DNA from: Candidatus Minthenecus merdequi
GTDB lineage: Bacteria > Bacteroidota > Bacteroidia > Bacteroidales > Paludibacteraceae
Direction: 5' to 3'
DNA length: 26,343 nt
Assembly: GCA_018064385.1 (NCBI GenBank)
Contig: JAGHVI010000211.1
Location: forward strand, 1 to 26,343
Position 1 is the first letter of the stretch; every line of letters begins with the position of its first letter. Of the stretch, positions 1 through 7,936 are shown piece after piece. The position numbers and the translations under genes are program-made. The notes under the pieces were generated by a model. The model saw only the letters and a list, made by a program, of their open reading frames with translations. It did no database searches and had not been told where the DNA came from.

Positions 1-374
1 TGAATCTCTTCTCTGACCGTCTCGCTTTCGATGGCAGACAACCTGCCTATTTTGCCCAAACCTCCAACCCTCCAAATCACTAACCTCCAATCACTACCCC
101 CCGCCTGTCCGAAAACTCTACTCATTACCTGTAACACCTGCACCCCGAAAGGTAAGGTGCTCTTTTGGGCTGAAAGCTAGGGTGTTCAAAATTGCACATC
201 AATATGCACCAAGTATATTGTCTGGAAGACAGTACTACAATTAACAACCTAAGAATTAGGGTACTGCCATTGAAAAACTCGACACTCGGCTGCACTCGGC
301 ATAGTCCAAGCAAAGCTTGACTCTGCACTCACTCGGCACAAGTAATCCAGGCAGACACACTATGTCGCTGATAT

Positions 375-395
375 ACCGAGCACTATGTGCTCGGT
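375..395. repeat. Perfect 9-bp hairpin, loop TAT
   Basis: ACCGAGCAC (375-383) and GTGCTCGGT (387-395) are exact reverse complements around a 3-base loop. It lies about 85 bp beyond the alaS stop on that gene's downstream side. No T-tract follows on the minus strand, so it is not a classic intrinsic terminator for alaS, though it could be an RNA 3'-end stabiliser. Confidence 0.6.
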
Positions 396-403
396 TACTC
401 ACA

Positions 404-473
404 GTACAGCCTTCCAGGCTGAACATATGCAACTTGAGGTACTGTCTTCCAGGCTAAACATGCGAAACTTGAG
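404..473. repeat. Two adjacent 35-bp direct repeats
   Basis: Copy A is 404-438 and copy B is 439-473, with no spacer. They match at 29 of 35 positions by hand alignment. Both share CTTCCAGGCT and AACTTGAG. The repeat ends 7 bp before the alaS stop codon (481-483). The first 14 bases of copy B also occur inverted at 222-235. Confidence 0.75.
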
Positions 474-480
474 TACATAA

Positions 481-3099
481 CTACAATTTGTCAACAATAA
501 AGTCAAGAGCTTCATCCAAACCATTGACATATTTACCTCCAGCTGTAGCCATAAACGCCTGACCTCCACCACCTCCTTGGATGTACTTAGCTGCCTCACG
601 GATTATTTTACCTGCGTGCATACCCTCATCCACCAAGGCTTGACTGAGGAAGAGTGTCAATGATGGTTTACCATCACTGACATTGCCAATAGCCAACATA
701 AATCTCTGTTCTCCAAACTTTCCCCTCATATATGGAACAATGACCTTTAAAACCTCTGGGTCAACTTTGCTCATATAACGAATCACCTTTGTTCCACAAA
801 TATCCTCTGCGCGATCAATCATATTCTGCTTCAGGTTGTCAGCCTGCTGCTGCATATACATCTCTACCTGCTTTTTGAGCGAATTATTCTCGGCTATCTG
901 CTTTTCAACTGCTACCACAATATCTGGCGTATTATTCAGCATATCATAGAGAATATTGAATCGCTCCTCCATTCCACGAATGTACTGCAACGCACCATTT
1001 CCTGTCAATGCTTCTATCCTTCGAACTCCTGCCGCAACTGAACTTTCCGATATAATCTTAAGTACACCGATATTTCCAGTAGCTCTGGCATGAACTCCAC
1101 CGCAAAGTTCAACACTGTCTCCATATCTTACAACTCGCACTTTGTCTCCATATTTTTCACCAAACAATGCCATTGCACCCATCGCTTTAGCCTCTTCGAT
1201 AGGTACTTCTCTATGTTCTTCTAAATAATAGTTCTCGCGAATCATCGCATTGACCATATCCTCAACCTTGCGCAATTCTTCAACTGACACTTTCTGAAAG
1301 TGTGAAAAGTCAAATCGTAATACGGCTGGTGATACATACGAACCTTTTTGTTCAACATGCTCCCCAAGCACACTCCTCAAAACATAATGCAAAAGGTGTG
1401 TAGCAGTGTGGTTTGCCTCGCTGGCATGACGTTTGTCTGCATCAACCCTTGCAATAACATCTGTTCCAATTAGCCACTCAGGCAATGTATTAAGTATATG
1501 AACAGGCAAATTATTCTCTCTTCGCACATCAATAACCTCTATCTTCTTTTCTCCGCAAATCAACCAACCATTGTCTCCGGTCTGACCTCCCATCTCGGCA
1601 TAAAAAGGAGTTCTGTCAAGCACTACTTGATAATAAGTCTTGTTTTTCTGCACTACTTTTCTGTACCTGACAACTTTTGCCGAGCAAGTCAACTGGTCGT
1701 ATCCTACAAATTCAGTACTTCCGCAATCCTCAACCATCGCCCAGTCTCCCAACTCTTTCTGCGCAGCATTTCGTGCGCGGTCTTTCTGTTTCTGCATCTC
1801 AGTATTGAAATCGTCAACATTAAGTGTCATCCCCTGCTCTCGTAAAATCAACTCTGTCAAATCCAAAGGAAATCCGTATGTATCATATAAAGTAAAGGCA
1901 TCAACACCGCTTATCTCTTTACTTCCAACTTTTCTTGCATCTCCTATAACTTTGTCTATTAGCTTTATACCTGTCTCCAATGTTCTTAAAAAAGCATCTT
2001 CTTCCTCTTTTATCACCTTTGTAATGAGACCTTCGTTCTTTACAAGTTCAGGGTACTGCTTACCCATATTACCTATTAGAACAGGCAACAATTCGTATAT
2101 GAATGCCTCTTTTCTGCCAAGAAATGTATATCCATACCTGACAGCACGACGGAGAATTCGACGGATGACATAACCAGCCTTGGCATTGCTTGGCAACTGA
2201 CCATCGGCTATTGCGAACGCTATGGTTCTCAAATGGTCTGCTACCACTCGCATCGCTATATCGGTCTTTTCGTCATTACCATACTCTCTTCCTGACATCT
2301 TCGCTACAGCCTGTATAAGCGGTTGAAACACATCAGTGTCGTAGTTGGATTTTTTGTTCTGAACAGCCATACAAAGACGCTCAAAACCCATACCTGTATC
2401 TATGACTTTGTTTGGCAGGGGTTCAAGAGTTTTGTCTGCTTTCCTATTATACTGCATAAATACAAGATTCCATATTTCAATAACAAGCGGATTGTCTTTA
2501 TTTACTAAATCCTTACCGCTCACTTTTGCTCTCTCATCGTCATCACGCAAATCTATGTGTATCTCCGAACAAGGTCCACAAGGTCCTGTCTCCCCCATCT
2601 CCCAAAAGTTGTCATGACGATTGCCATTTATTATACGTTCTTTATCAATGTGCTGCTCCCAATATCCAGCAGCCTCATCGTCACGACTCAACCCCTCAAC
2701 TGGAGACCCTTCAAAGACTGTAACATAAAGTCTGTTTTTATCAAGTTTTATAACTTCTGTAAGAAACTCCCAAGCATAACTGATTGCCTCTTTCTTGAAA
2801 TAGTCACCGAAACTCCAGTTCCCTAACATCTCAAACATCGTATGATGGTATGTGTCATGTCCCACCTCCTCAAGATCATTATGTTTTCCGCTGACACGCA
2901 GACATTTTTGAGCATCGCTTACTCTTCTATGAACTATAGGGTCATTACCAAGAATAATATTCTTGAATTGATTCATACCCGCATTTGTAAACATCAAAGT
3001 TGGGTCGCCTTTGAGCACCATTGGTGCAGAAGGTACAATCTCATGGTTCTTACTTTTGAAATATTCCAAGAACGCTTTTCTTATTTCACTGCTTGTCAT
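481..3099 (-). CDS. alaS: Alanyl-tRNA synthetase
   Basis: Cytoplasmic class II aminoacyl-tRNA synthetase that charges tRNA-Ala and hydrolyses mischarged Ser/Gly-tRNA-Ala. The 872-residue length is normal for full-length AlaRS. It opens with the conserved N-terminus MTSSEIRKAFLEYFKSKNHE. The catalytic core includes TLMFTNAGMNQFK and the ETGPCGPCSEIH segment. The editing domain carries its zinc-site motifs ANHTATH and CGGVHARATG, followed by a coiled-coil region and a C-terminal C-Ala domain with GGGGGQA near the end. It is the last gene of a leftward operon after the U32-family gene and deoD; only 8 bp separate it from deoD. Its downstream side runs into the repeat-rich 1-480 region. All key motifs are present and nothing is broken. 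Confidence 0.98.
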   Translation of the reverse strand: MTSSEIRKAFLEYFKSKNHEIVPSAPMVLKGDPTLMFTNAGMNQFKNIILGNDPIVHRRVSDAQKCLRVSGKHNDLEEVGHDTYHHTMFEMLGNWSFGDYFKKEAISYAWEFLTEVIKLDKNRLYVTVFEGSPVEGLSRDDEAAGYWEQHIDKERIINGNRHDNFWEMGETGPCGPCSEIHIDLRDDDERAKVSGKDLVNKDNPLVIEIWNLVFMQYNRKADKTLEPLPNKVIDTGMGFERLCMAVQNKKSNYDTDVFQPLIQAVAKMSGREYGNDEKTDIAMRVVADHLRTIAFAIADGQLPSNAKAGYVIRRILRRAVRYGYTFLGRKEAFIYELLPVLIGNMGKQYPELVKNEGLITKVIKEEEDAFLRTLETGIKLIDKVIGDARKVGSKEISGVDAFTLYDTYGFPLDLTELILREQGMTLNVDDFNTEMQKQKDRARNAAQKELGDWAMVEDCGSTEFVGYDQLTCSAKVVRYRKVVQKNKTYYQVVLDRTPFYAEMGGQTGDNGWLICGEKKIEVIDVRRENNLPVHILNTLPEWLIGTDVIARVDADKRHASEANHTATHLLHYVLRSVLGEHVEQKGSYVSPAVLRFDFSHFQKVSVEELRKVEDMVNAMIRENYYLEEHREVPIEEAKAMGAMALFGEKYGDKVRVVRYGDSVELCGGVHARATGNIGVLKIISESSVAAGVRRIEALTGNGALQYIRGMEERFNILYDMLNNTPDIVVAVEKQIAENNSLKKQVEMYMQQQADNLKQNMIDRAEDICGTKVIRYMSKVDPEVLKVIVPYMRGKFGEQRFMLAIGNVSDGKPSLTLFLSQALVDEGMHAGKIIREAAKYIQGGGGGQAFMATAGGKYVNGLDEALDFIVDKL

Positions 3100-3107
3100 T
3101 TCACAAA

Positions 3108-3827
3108 TTATTTAATCATATTAAATGCTATATCCATCATATTTGTCATACTGAGTTGCCTCTCCTCTGCCGAAAGTTTTTCTCCAGTCCTAATGTTATC
3201 TGATATTGTACACATACACAAGGCTTTTTTACCAGCATAAGCAGCATTTGCATAAAGTGCAGCGGCCTCCATTTCGACTCCTTTTACTCCCATTCTTACC
3301 CAACGGTCATTACCAGCATCGCCTGCCATGTAAAATACATCTGACGATAACACATTGCCTACCTGATAGCGAACACCAAGTCTCTCCGCTTCTTCAACAG
3401 CAGTCCTCAACAAACCAAAATCTGCTATAGGTGCCCACACACCACGCAAATCAAACTGATTAAGATAGTTGCTGTCAGTACATGCCCCTTCTGCCATAAG
3501 TACGTCGCCTATCTGCATCTTTTCATCATATGTACCGGCACTTCCCAATCTAATAATACACTCAACATCATAAAAATTAAATAATTCGTATGTATATATT
3601 CCTATTGACGGAATACCCATACCGTGTCCCATCACACTGATTTCCTGACCTTTATACTTACCTGTAAAGCCTAACATTCCTCGTACGTTAGTCACCTGCT
3701 TGAAATCTTCCAGATATCTTTCAGCCATAAATTTTGCACGCAACGGGTCACCGCTCATAATAACGGTTTTTGCTATTTCTCCATATTTCGCACCATTATG
3801 CGGTGTAGGACAGTTTTCTTTTGCCAT
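3108..3827 (-). CDS. deoD: Purine-nucleoside phosphorylase, DeoD type
   Basis: Cytosolic phosphorolysis of purine (deoxy)nucleosides to free base and (deoxy)ribose-1-phosphate in purine salvage. The 239 residues match the hexameric DeoD class. Visible family features are the N-terminal MSGDPLRAKF phosphate-site segment, RLGSAGTYDEKMQIGDVLMA, the substrate-side GVEMEAAALYANA, and TISDNIRTGE, which holds the catalytic Asp (the E. coli counterpart has SDHIRTHE). It sits between the U32-family gene (7-bp gap) and alaS (8-bp gap), so it is almost surely co-transcribed. I see no mechanistic reason for the pairing with alaS beyond shared growth-linked expression. Confidence 0.95.
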   Translation of the reverse strand: MAKENCPTPHNGAKYGEIAKTVIMSGDPLRAKFMAERYLEDFKQVTNVRGMLGFTGKYKGQEISVMGHGMGIPSIGIYTYELFNFYDVECIIRLGSAGTYDEKMQIGDVLMAEGACTDSNYLNQFDLRGVWAPIADFGLLRTAVEEAERLGVRYQVGNVLSSDVFYMAGDAGNDRWVRMGVKGVEMEAAALYANAAYAGKKALCMCTISDNIRTGEKLSAEERQLSMTNMMDIAFNMIK

Positions 3828-3834
3828 TATATTA

Positions 3835-5502
3835 CTATTTATGATTATTATTTTGTTTCACAGTCATTTCACATTTCATACAATCGAATCCTAAACTGAA
3901 ATATCTCCCTTTTGAATTTCTTAGGTACAATTTTCCTTTGTATGACCCTTTTTCTTTAAGACATTGTCCAATTTCATATCTTATGCAATACCTGCAACGC
4001 ATCAACTCCTCGGGAACTACACCATATTCAAATACATTGCATGGCTCGTGCGATATTCTTTCCACTCCTCTCTCCACACGTTCCAAACCACCCGAAAGAG
4101 ACTCAATCACTACCCTTCTCATCTCAGCAATTTTTGAGACAGGCACAAACCAAGGCTTGGTGAAATTCAGTTCTATTGAATCTACCCTATACTCCGTTCC
4201 TCCTGTCTTCGCAAGCGTCTTGCGCCACGTATCCATTATCTTCTCAACATCTTTAGCCTCAATCTTTTCACACACAAAACCAATTTCTTTCACAACCTTT
4301 CCTTTTATTTCGCATTTTATATTAAAACCATCGGCTCTTTCGTCCATCATAATGCGAACACCTATCTTTCGCTCTGCACTCTCGCTATTCAACAATCTTT
4401 CAAACTCAATGTCGTTATTACGATACAATTGTACACCACGAGGCAATTTCGTTTTTCCATCAATCATAACTCCCTGCAATTCCTCACTTTGTCTATCTAC
4501 CCAACATATCCCATCACCATTATTAAGCATAACTCTATCAGTTATAAGCTCTCCCATTGCTTTACCTGTCACCATAGTACACATTCCTTTTTCTCTCTTC
4601 CCTCCGAGGAAATACTCAGTTCCCCCACGATAGAAAGTTCTACGCACATTCGGTTCAAACATATACCGCACATCGCCTAAAGATTTTTTCTCTAATACAC
4701 GTTCCTCCATAGCTTCATCAAGTCTCTTCCTATACCATGCAGTTATGTTTTTTACATAATTCATATCCTTAAGCCTCCCTTCTATCTTAAAACTCCTAAC
4801 ACCTGCGTCAAGCATCTCACCAATTCTATTAGTAGCGTCAAAATCTTTGAGTGACAACAGATGTTTTCCTTTGATGACAATCCTACCCTCTTCATCTTCC
4901 AAATCGTACGGAAGTCTGCACATCTGCGTACATTCCCCCCTATTTGCTGACCTTCCAGTCACTGCCTCGCTCATAAAACATCTTCCACTGTAGCAAACGC
5001 ACAATGCCCCATGCACAAAGCACTCAATAACAGCATCTGTTGAATGGGCAATCTCTTCTATTTCTTTTATACTAAGTTCACGAGCTAACACCATTTGTGA
5101 AAAACCAAGTTTTCGCAACTCTGCCACCCTATATTTTGTCCTAATGTCGCATTGTGTCGAAGCATGAAGTTCTATAGGAGGCAAATCCATAAGTGCCAAC
5201 CTTGTATCTTGCACGATTATAGCATCAACACCTACATTGTACAATCTAATTATCAGTTTCCTTGCTTCTTCTCTTTCGCATTCACTCATAAGAGTGTTTA
5301 TGGTCACATAAACTCTCGCCCTAAATCTATGGGCAAATATCACAAGCCGCTCTATATCATCAATACTATTACTCGCAGCAACCCTTGCACCAAACCTCTC
5401 AGCACCTATATACACCGCATCTGCACCATGCTTAATTGCTTCAATACCAATCTCACAATTCTTTGCAGGAGCAAGTAATTCAACTTGTTTAACAAATTCC
5501 AT
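3835..5502 (-). CDS. Peptidase U32 family protein (tRNA/rRNA hydroxylation type)
   Basis: Belongs to the U32 family, whose studied E. coli members (TrhP/YegQ, RlhA/YdcP) act in prephenate-dependent hydroxylation of tRNA or 23S rRNA rather than proteolysis. The U32 signature is at residues 160-178: E-x-F-x-x-G-A-x-C followed by a YSGRCFMS-type stretch. The N-terminus has the TIM-barrel start ELLAPAKN with HGADAVYIGAERFGAR. Cysteine-rich segments at RGECTQMCR and near the C-terminus (CRYC, GQC, CMKCE) could bind an Fe-S cluster, as reported for relatives. At 555 residues it lies between TrhP (~450) and RlhA (~650), so the exact RNA target is uncertain. It is the first gene of the operon with deoD and alaS; its ATG follows a long leader. 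Confidence 0.85.
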   Translation of the reverse strand: MEFVKQVELLAPAKNCEIGIEAIKHGADAVYIGAERFGARVAASNSIDDIERLVIFAHRFRARVYVTINTLMSECEREEARKLIIRLYNVGVDAIIVQDTRLALMDLPPIELHASTQCDIRTKYRVAELRKLGFSQMVLARELSIKEIEEIAHSTDAVIECFVHGALCVCYSGRCFMSEAVTGRSANRGECTQMCRLPYDLEDEEGRIVIKGKHLLSLKDFDATNRIGEMLDAGVRSFKIEGRLKDMNYVKNITAWYRKRLDEAMEERVLEKKSLGDVRYMFEPNVRRTFYRGGTEYFLGGKREKGMCTMVTGKAMGELITDRVMLNNGDGICWVDRQSEELQGVMIDGKTKLPRGVQLYRNNDIEFERLLNSESAERKIGVRIMMDERADGFNIKCEIKGKVVKEIGFVCEKIEAKDVEKIMDTWRKTLAKTGGTEYRVDSIELNFTKPWFVPVSKIAEMRRVVIESLSGGLERVERGVERISHEPCNVFEYGVVPEELMRCRYCIRYEIGQCLKEKGSYKGKLYLRNSKGRYFSLGFDCMKCEMTVKQNNNHK

Positions 5503-5514
5503 AAGTAAACCATT

Positions 5515-5583
5515 TCAAATTTCTTCTATAAAACTACCCGCAAAAACGAAGCCTGCTCCGTTTCCGATGTATATATGTCCCAT
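5515..5583 (-). CDS. Candidate 22-codon leader ORF upstream of U32-deoD-alaS
   Basis: Starts at ATG 5583 and stops at TGA 5515-5517, 12 bp before the U32 ATG at 5502. An AAAGGTGA Shine-Dalgarno-like stretch lies about 10 nt upstream, which is notable because most genes here lack one. The peptide begins MGHIYIGNGAG, continues FVFAGSF and ends with IEEI; it is rich in glycine with two alanines. The frame covers a terminator-like hairpin (5544-5563). This layout suits a translated leader or attenuator, but a 22-codon frame can arise by chance, and no homologue is recognised. Confidence 0.35.
   Translation of the reverse strand: MGHIYIGNGAGFVFAGSFIEEI
5542..5563 (-). terminator. Terminator-like hairpin inside the U32 operon leader
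   Basis: On the minus strand AAACGGAG (5563-5556) pairs with CTTCGTTT (5551-5544) around loop CAGG, 8 bp with one G-U pair. It runs into a TTTTT tract (5546-5542). It lies downstream of the operon promoter and about 40 nt before the U32 start, so it would stop transcription before the operon unless relieved. The short U-tract makes it a moderate terminator at best. Confidence 0.4.
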
Positions 5584-5626
5584 CAGTTATATTTCACCTT
5601 TGTTGAGACTAATCTCAATCAAGTTG

Positions 5627-5658
5627 CAAAGATACGGATTTTTTTTGTATTTACCAAA
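5627..5658 (-). promoter_or_regulatory. Bacteroidetes-type promoter for the U32-deoD-alaS operon
   Basis: On the minus strand TTTG (5658-5655), a 20-base spacer, then TATCTTTG (5634-5627), an exact TAnnTTTG -7 element. Transcription should start near 5620, giving a leader of about 118 nt before the ATG at 5502. A 6-bp dyad, TTGAGA-CTAA-TCTCAA (5603-5618), lies immediately downstream at the predicted start. Confidence 0.75.
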
Positions 5659-5726
5659 TAGCAAATGATATTATTTTCAACCGAATTAATAATAATACTC
5701 CACATACCGAATCTATAAAACCCTCC

Positions 5727-7490
5727 TTAATCAAATATTCCCACTTTAAACACCCAAACATAATCAAGTTGATTAATTTGTTCGTAATCAACATTTTTGA
5801 GGCTTATCGTCAGTTTTCCATCACGACCCTGTTTCCACTTCAAGTCACCATCACATCCTAATAATCTAATCTTTGTACATTTTTTTATCAAAGGAAATCC
5901 CTCAACCACAATCTCATCTCCAGGTCGCGAAAATTCCATTATATACCTCGTTCCATCAGATGGCTGCATTGTAAAAGCTCTGACTGTCTGTTCATACTGA
6001 TAGATACCTTTCCAACCATTTTTCGCCTTCAGCAATACTGTGTCATTTCTAACAATTTTGGAAAGCCGAACACGAGCCTCCAAATCTTTTTCATAAAAGT
6101 TGATTTTCATCTTATCACCAACTTTGACAGCGACAAGAGCTCCATTAGCAATAGTATCATCATTAAGAACAACTACTACCCTATCGTCAGCCTCCGCCAA
6201 AATCGAATACACCCCTTCCTCAGGTTCACCTTCCCAAACAACCTCAAAATCATCTGTCCTACCTCCTGCCATAGGTGCATTTCTAACCCAATCATAATCA
6301 ATCACATCACTATTTTCCAAATTAACTGATGAATGTTTACTCTGTTGAGCCATAACTTCATTTTTATCATTCCTCATAGGACGACTGCCATATATAGCCT
6401 CACCATTAGTTTTCAACCATTTACCTAATTCATTCAACCTATCACGCTGTATAAAAGGTATTGTTCCATCTGCATTGGGACCTACATTCAAAGTCATCCC
6501 CCCACCATTAGCAACCAACTCTACAAAATGCTGTATCAATTCGCAAGATGTCATAATATTCTCCAGCAATTCGTTACGGTTATACCCGAAACTTCGGCCA
6601 AGCCCCCTGCATTCCGCCCACGGACGGTCGGTAACCTGAATGCCCGCACTATACTCTGGCGTTAAAAATCCATGCTCAGTTCCTCCTCCCCAACGATTAT
6701 TCACAATGGCATCTGCTCCGACTGTGTTGTAATAAAAACTTATTAACTCTTTTGATTTCAATTTTTCTGCACTGAAATCCCAATCTCCGTCAGAAAATAT
6801 CAAATCAGGTTTATACCTCGTCACTAAATCACGAAACTGAGGTTCCATATATTTCTCTACATACCGACCAATACTGTCGTTCGAGTCAATAGTCCACTGA
6901 TGAAGAGGATTGTTCCATTCAGGCAATGAATAATAAAAACACATTCTCAGTCCTGCTTTTCGCACACTTTCTGTCAACTCTGCAACAATGTTCCTATGTG
7001 GACCGCTATTCACACTATTCCACTCTGGTTGCTGCGGAGAATCCCACAAACAGTAACCATCATGATGCTTGGTTACCAAAACAACATATTTTGCTCCTGC
7101 CTCGCTGAAAATTTTAGCCCACTGCTCGGGATTCCACAGCTCAGCATGCCAATATTCTGCCAATTTACCATACAACTCTTTTGTTGACAATGTAGTATCT
7201 CCATAATTAACCATTATCTTCATTCTTCCTGGATTATGACTCATCAACCCTTTATACAACCACTCGGCATACCCTTCGGGGTGGGCATACGCAGGAACAG
7301 AATAGAGCCCCCAATGAACAAAGATACCCAATTTAGCCTCATCAAACCATCCTGGGTATCCTCTCTCATTCAAAGATTTCCAAGTCGCTTGAACAGAATC
7401 ATTATGTTGTTTGTCAACCACACAATAAGACGGAACAAAAGTCATCTGAATGGTCAACATCAATAGTATTGCAGAAAACGATTTTTTCAT
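5727..7490 (-). CDS. Secreted alpha-L-fucosidase, GH29
   Basis: Retaining exo-glycosidase that releases L-fucose from host or plant glycans, probably periplasmic or surface-exposed. I chose ATG 7490 over the in-frame ATG 7523 because it gives a clean signal peptide (MKKSFSAILLMLTIQMTF...) and 7523 abuts the tRNA terminator. The mature protein opens with WFDEAKLGIFVHWGLYSVP (about residues 48-66). TKHHDGYCLWD at 140-150 is the family's conserved substrate-site block. SDGDWD at 233-238 holds the likely nucleophile Asp234. An additional C-terminal beta domain covers about 360-587. No SusC/SusD or other glycosidase genes flank it, so it is not in a visible polysaccharide-utilisation locus. I found no clear promoter; expression could include read-through from the tRNAs. 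Confidence 0.93.
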   Translation of the reverse strand: MKKSFSAILLMLTIQMTFVPSYCVVDKQHNDSVQATWKSLNERGYPGWFDEAKLGIFVHWGLYSVPAYAHPEGYAEWLYKGLMSHNPGRMKIMVNYGDTTLSTKELYGKLAEYWHAELWNPEQWAKIFSEAGAKYVVLVTKHHDGYCLWDSPQQPEWNSVNSGPHRNIVAELTESVRKAGLRMCFYYSLPEWNNPLHQWTIDSNDSIGRYVEKYMEPQFRDLVTRYKPDLIFSDGDWDFSAEKLKSKELISFYYNTVGADAIVNNRWGGGTEHGFLTPEYSAGIQVTDRPWAECRGLGRSFGYNRNELLENIMTSCELIQHFVELVANGGGMTLNVGPNADGTIPFIQRDRLNELGKWLKTNGEAIYGSRPMRNDKNEVMAQQSKHSSVNLENSDVIDYDWVRNAPMAGGRTDDFEVVWEGEPEEGVYSILAEADDRVVVVLNDDTIANGALVAVKVGDKMKINFYEKDLEARVRLSKIVRNDTVLLKAKNGWKGIYQYEQTVRAFTMQPSDGTRYIMEFSRPGDEIVVEGFPLIKKCTKIRLLGCDGDLKWKQGRDGKLTISLKNVDYEQINQLDYVWVFKVGIFD

Positions 7491-7524
7491 ATTAGAATTT
7501 TTATATTTTGATTTGAAAAACATA

Positions 7525-7563
7525 AAAACAAAACCACTATAACTTATTACGTTACAGTGGTTT
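7525..7563 (-). terminator. Intrinsic terminator after the tRNA-Val genes
   Basis: Arms 7531-7542 and 7552-7563 (AAACCACTATAA against TTACAGTGGTTT) pair over 12 positions with one mismatch, loop 7543-7551. On the minus strand a TGTTTTT tract follows. It starts 9 bp past the 3' end of the promoter-distal tRNA and sits just before the fucosidase gene. Confidence 0.7.
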
Positions 7564-7571
7564 CATTTCTG

Positions 7572-7646
7572 TGGGCGTTGACGGATTCGAACCGCCGACC
7601 CTCTGCTTGTAAGGCAGATGCTCTAAACCAGCTGAGCTAAACGCCC
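7572..7646 (-). tRNA. tRNA-Val (anticodon UAC), copy 2
   Basis: 75 nt read on the minus strand, with a perfect 7-bp acceptor stem GGGCGTT/AACGCCC and discriminator A. The anticodon stem TCTGC/GCAGA encloses loop CTTACAA, giving anticodon TAC. The T-arm contains GGTTCGAATCC. The 3' CCA is not encoded. It is identical to the upstream copy at 7717-7791. Confidence 0.97.
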
Positions 7647-7716
7647 ATCACTTCCTCAAATGATTACTCATAGAGGAGCGATTGTTAACTAAATAAAACT
7701 TGCCATGAAAAAACTG

Positions 7717-7791
7717 TGGGCGTTGACGGATTCGAACCGCCGACCCTCTGCTTGTAAGGCAGATGCTCTAAACCAGCTGAGCTAAACGCCC
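7717..7791 (-). tRNA. tRNA-Val (anticodon UAC), copy 1
   Basis: Same 75-nt sequence as 7572-7646 with no differences: GGGCGTT/AACGCCC acceptor stem, CTTACAA anticodon loop, no encoded CCA. It is the promoter-proximal copy; 70 bp separate the pair. The leftward promoter at 7830-7860 should transcribe both as one precursor. Confidence 0.97.
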
Positions 7792-7829
7792 GTTTTTCTA
7801 AGGATGTCTTTTCCCCTCTTTTGCGGTTG

Positions 7830-7860
7830 CAAAGGTAGCCATTTTTTCCCAATCCACCAA
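7830..7860 (-). promoter_or_regulatory. Promoter for the tandem tRNA-Val genes
   Basis: On the minus strand TTGG (7860-7857), 19 bases, then TACCTTTG (7837-7830), an exact TAnnTTTG. The predicted start near 7823 leaves about 30 nt of 5' leader before tRNA copy 1. Confidence 0.7.
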
Positions 7861-7936
7861 GCCTTTTACCGTTTTTTTTCAACTTTTTTATATCACTCTG
7901 ATTGACAATAATTATAAACAATAGAAAGTGGTTTTT

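Larger units (their letters stand above)
1..480. other. Non-coding, repeat- and hairpin-rich region downstream of alaS
   Basis: I see no convincing gene here; the short open frames cross repeats and hairpins and resemble no family I can name with confidence. Visible structure: two adjacent 35-bp direct repeats (404-473); a 14-bp inverted copy of part of the second repeat (222-235 against 439-452); a 9-bp perfect hairpin (375-395); a second hairpin, CAAGC-AAA-GCTTG (307-319), extended by 3 bp across a bulged C; and three copies of ACTCGGC (284-290, 294-300, 331-337). The minus strand of about 50-120 is G-rich with repeated GGAGG/TTGGAGG. It could be a dispersed intergenic repeat, a structured RNA, or a long untranslated tail of the alaS operon. 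I cannot choose between these from sequence alone. Confidence 0.6.

Noticed and set aside
125..328. 67-codon minus-strand open frame in the region downstream of alaS
   Set aside because: It overlaps hairpins and repeats, has no start-site support and no recognisable domain; treated as part of the repeat block.
1640..2173. 177-codon plus-strand open frame inside alaS
   Set aside because: Antisense shadow of a conserved synthetase; composition is Ser/Phe/Leu-rich as expected from reversed coding.
3938..4633. 231-codon plus-strand open frame inside the U32-family gene
   Set aside because: Antisense to conserved U32 coding sequence, with no signal peptide, domain or promoter.
5727..7490. Polysaccharide-utilisation locus around the fucosidase
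   Set aside because: No SusC/SusD, sulfatase, other glycosidase or sensor regulator genes lie on either side.
7685..7921. 78-codon minus-strand open frame across tRNA-Val copy 1 and its promoter
   Set aside because: It reads through the tRNA (the EHLPYKQRVGGSNPSTP part is the translated tRNA) and the promoter; a classic false gene.
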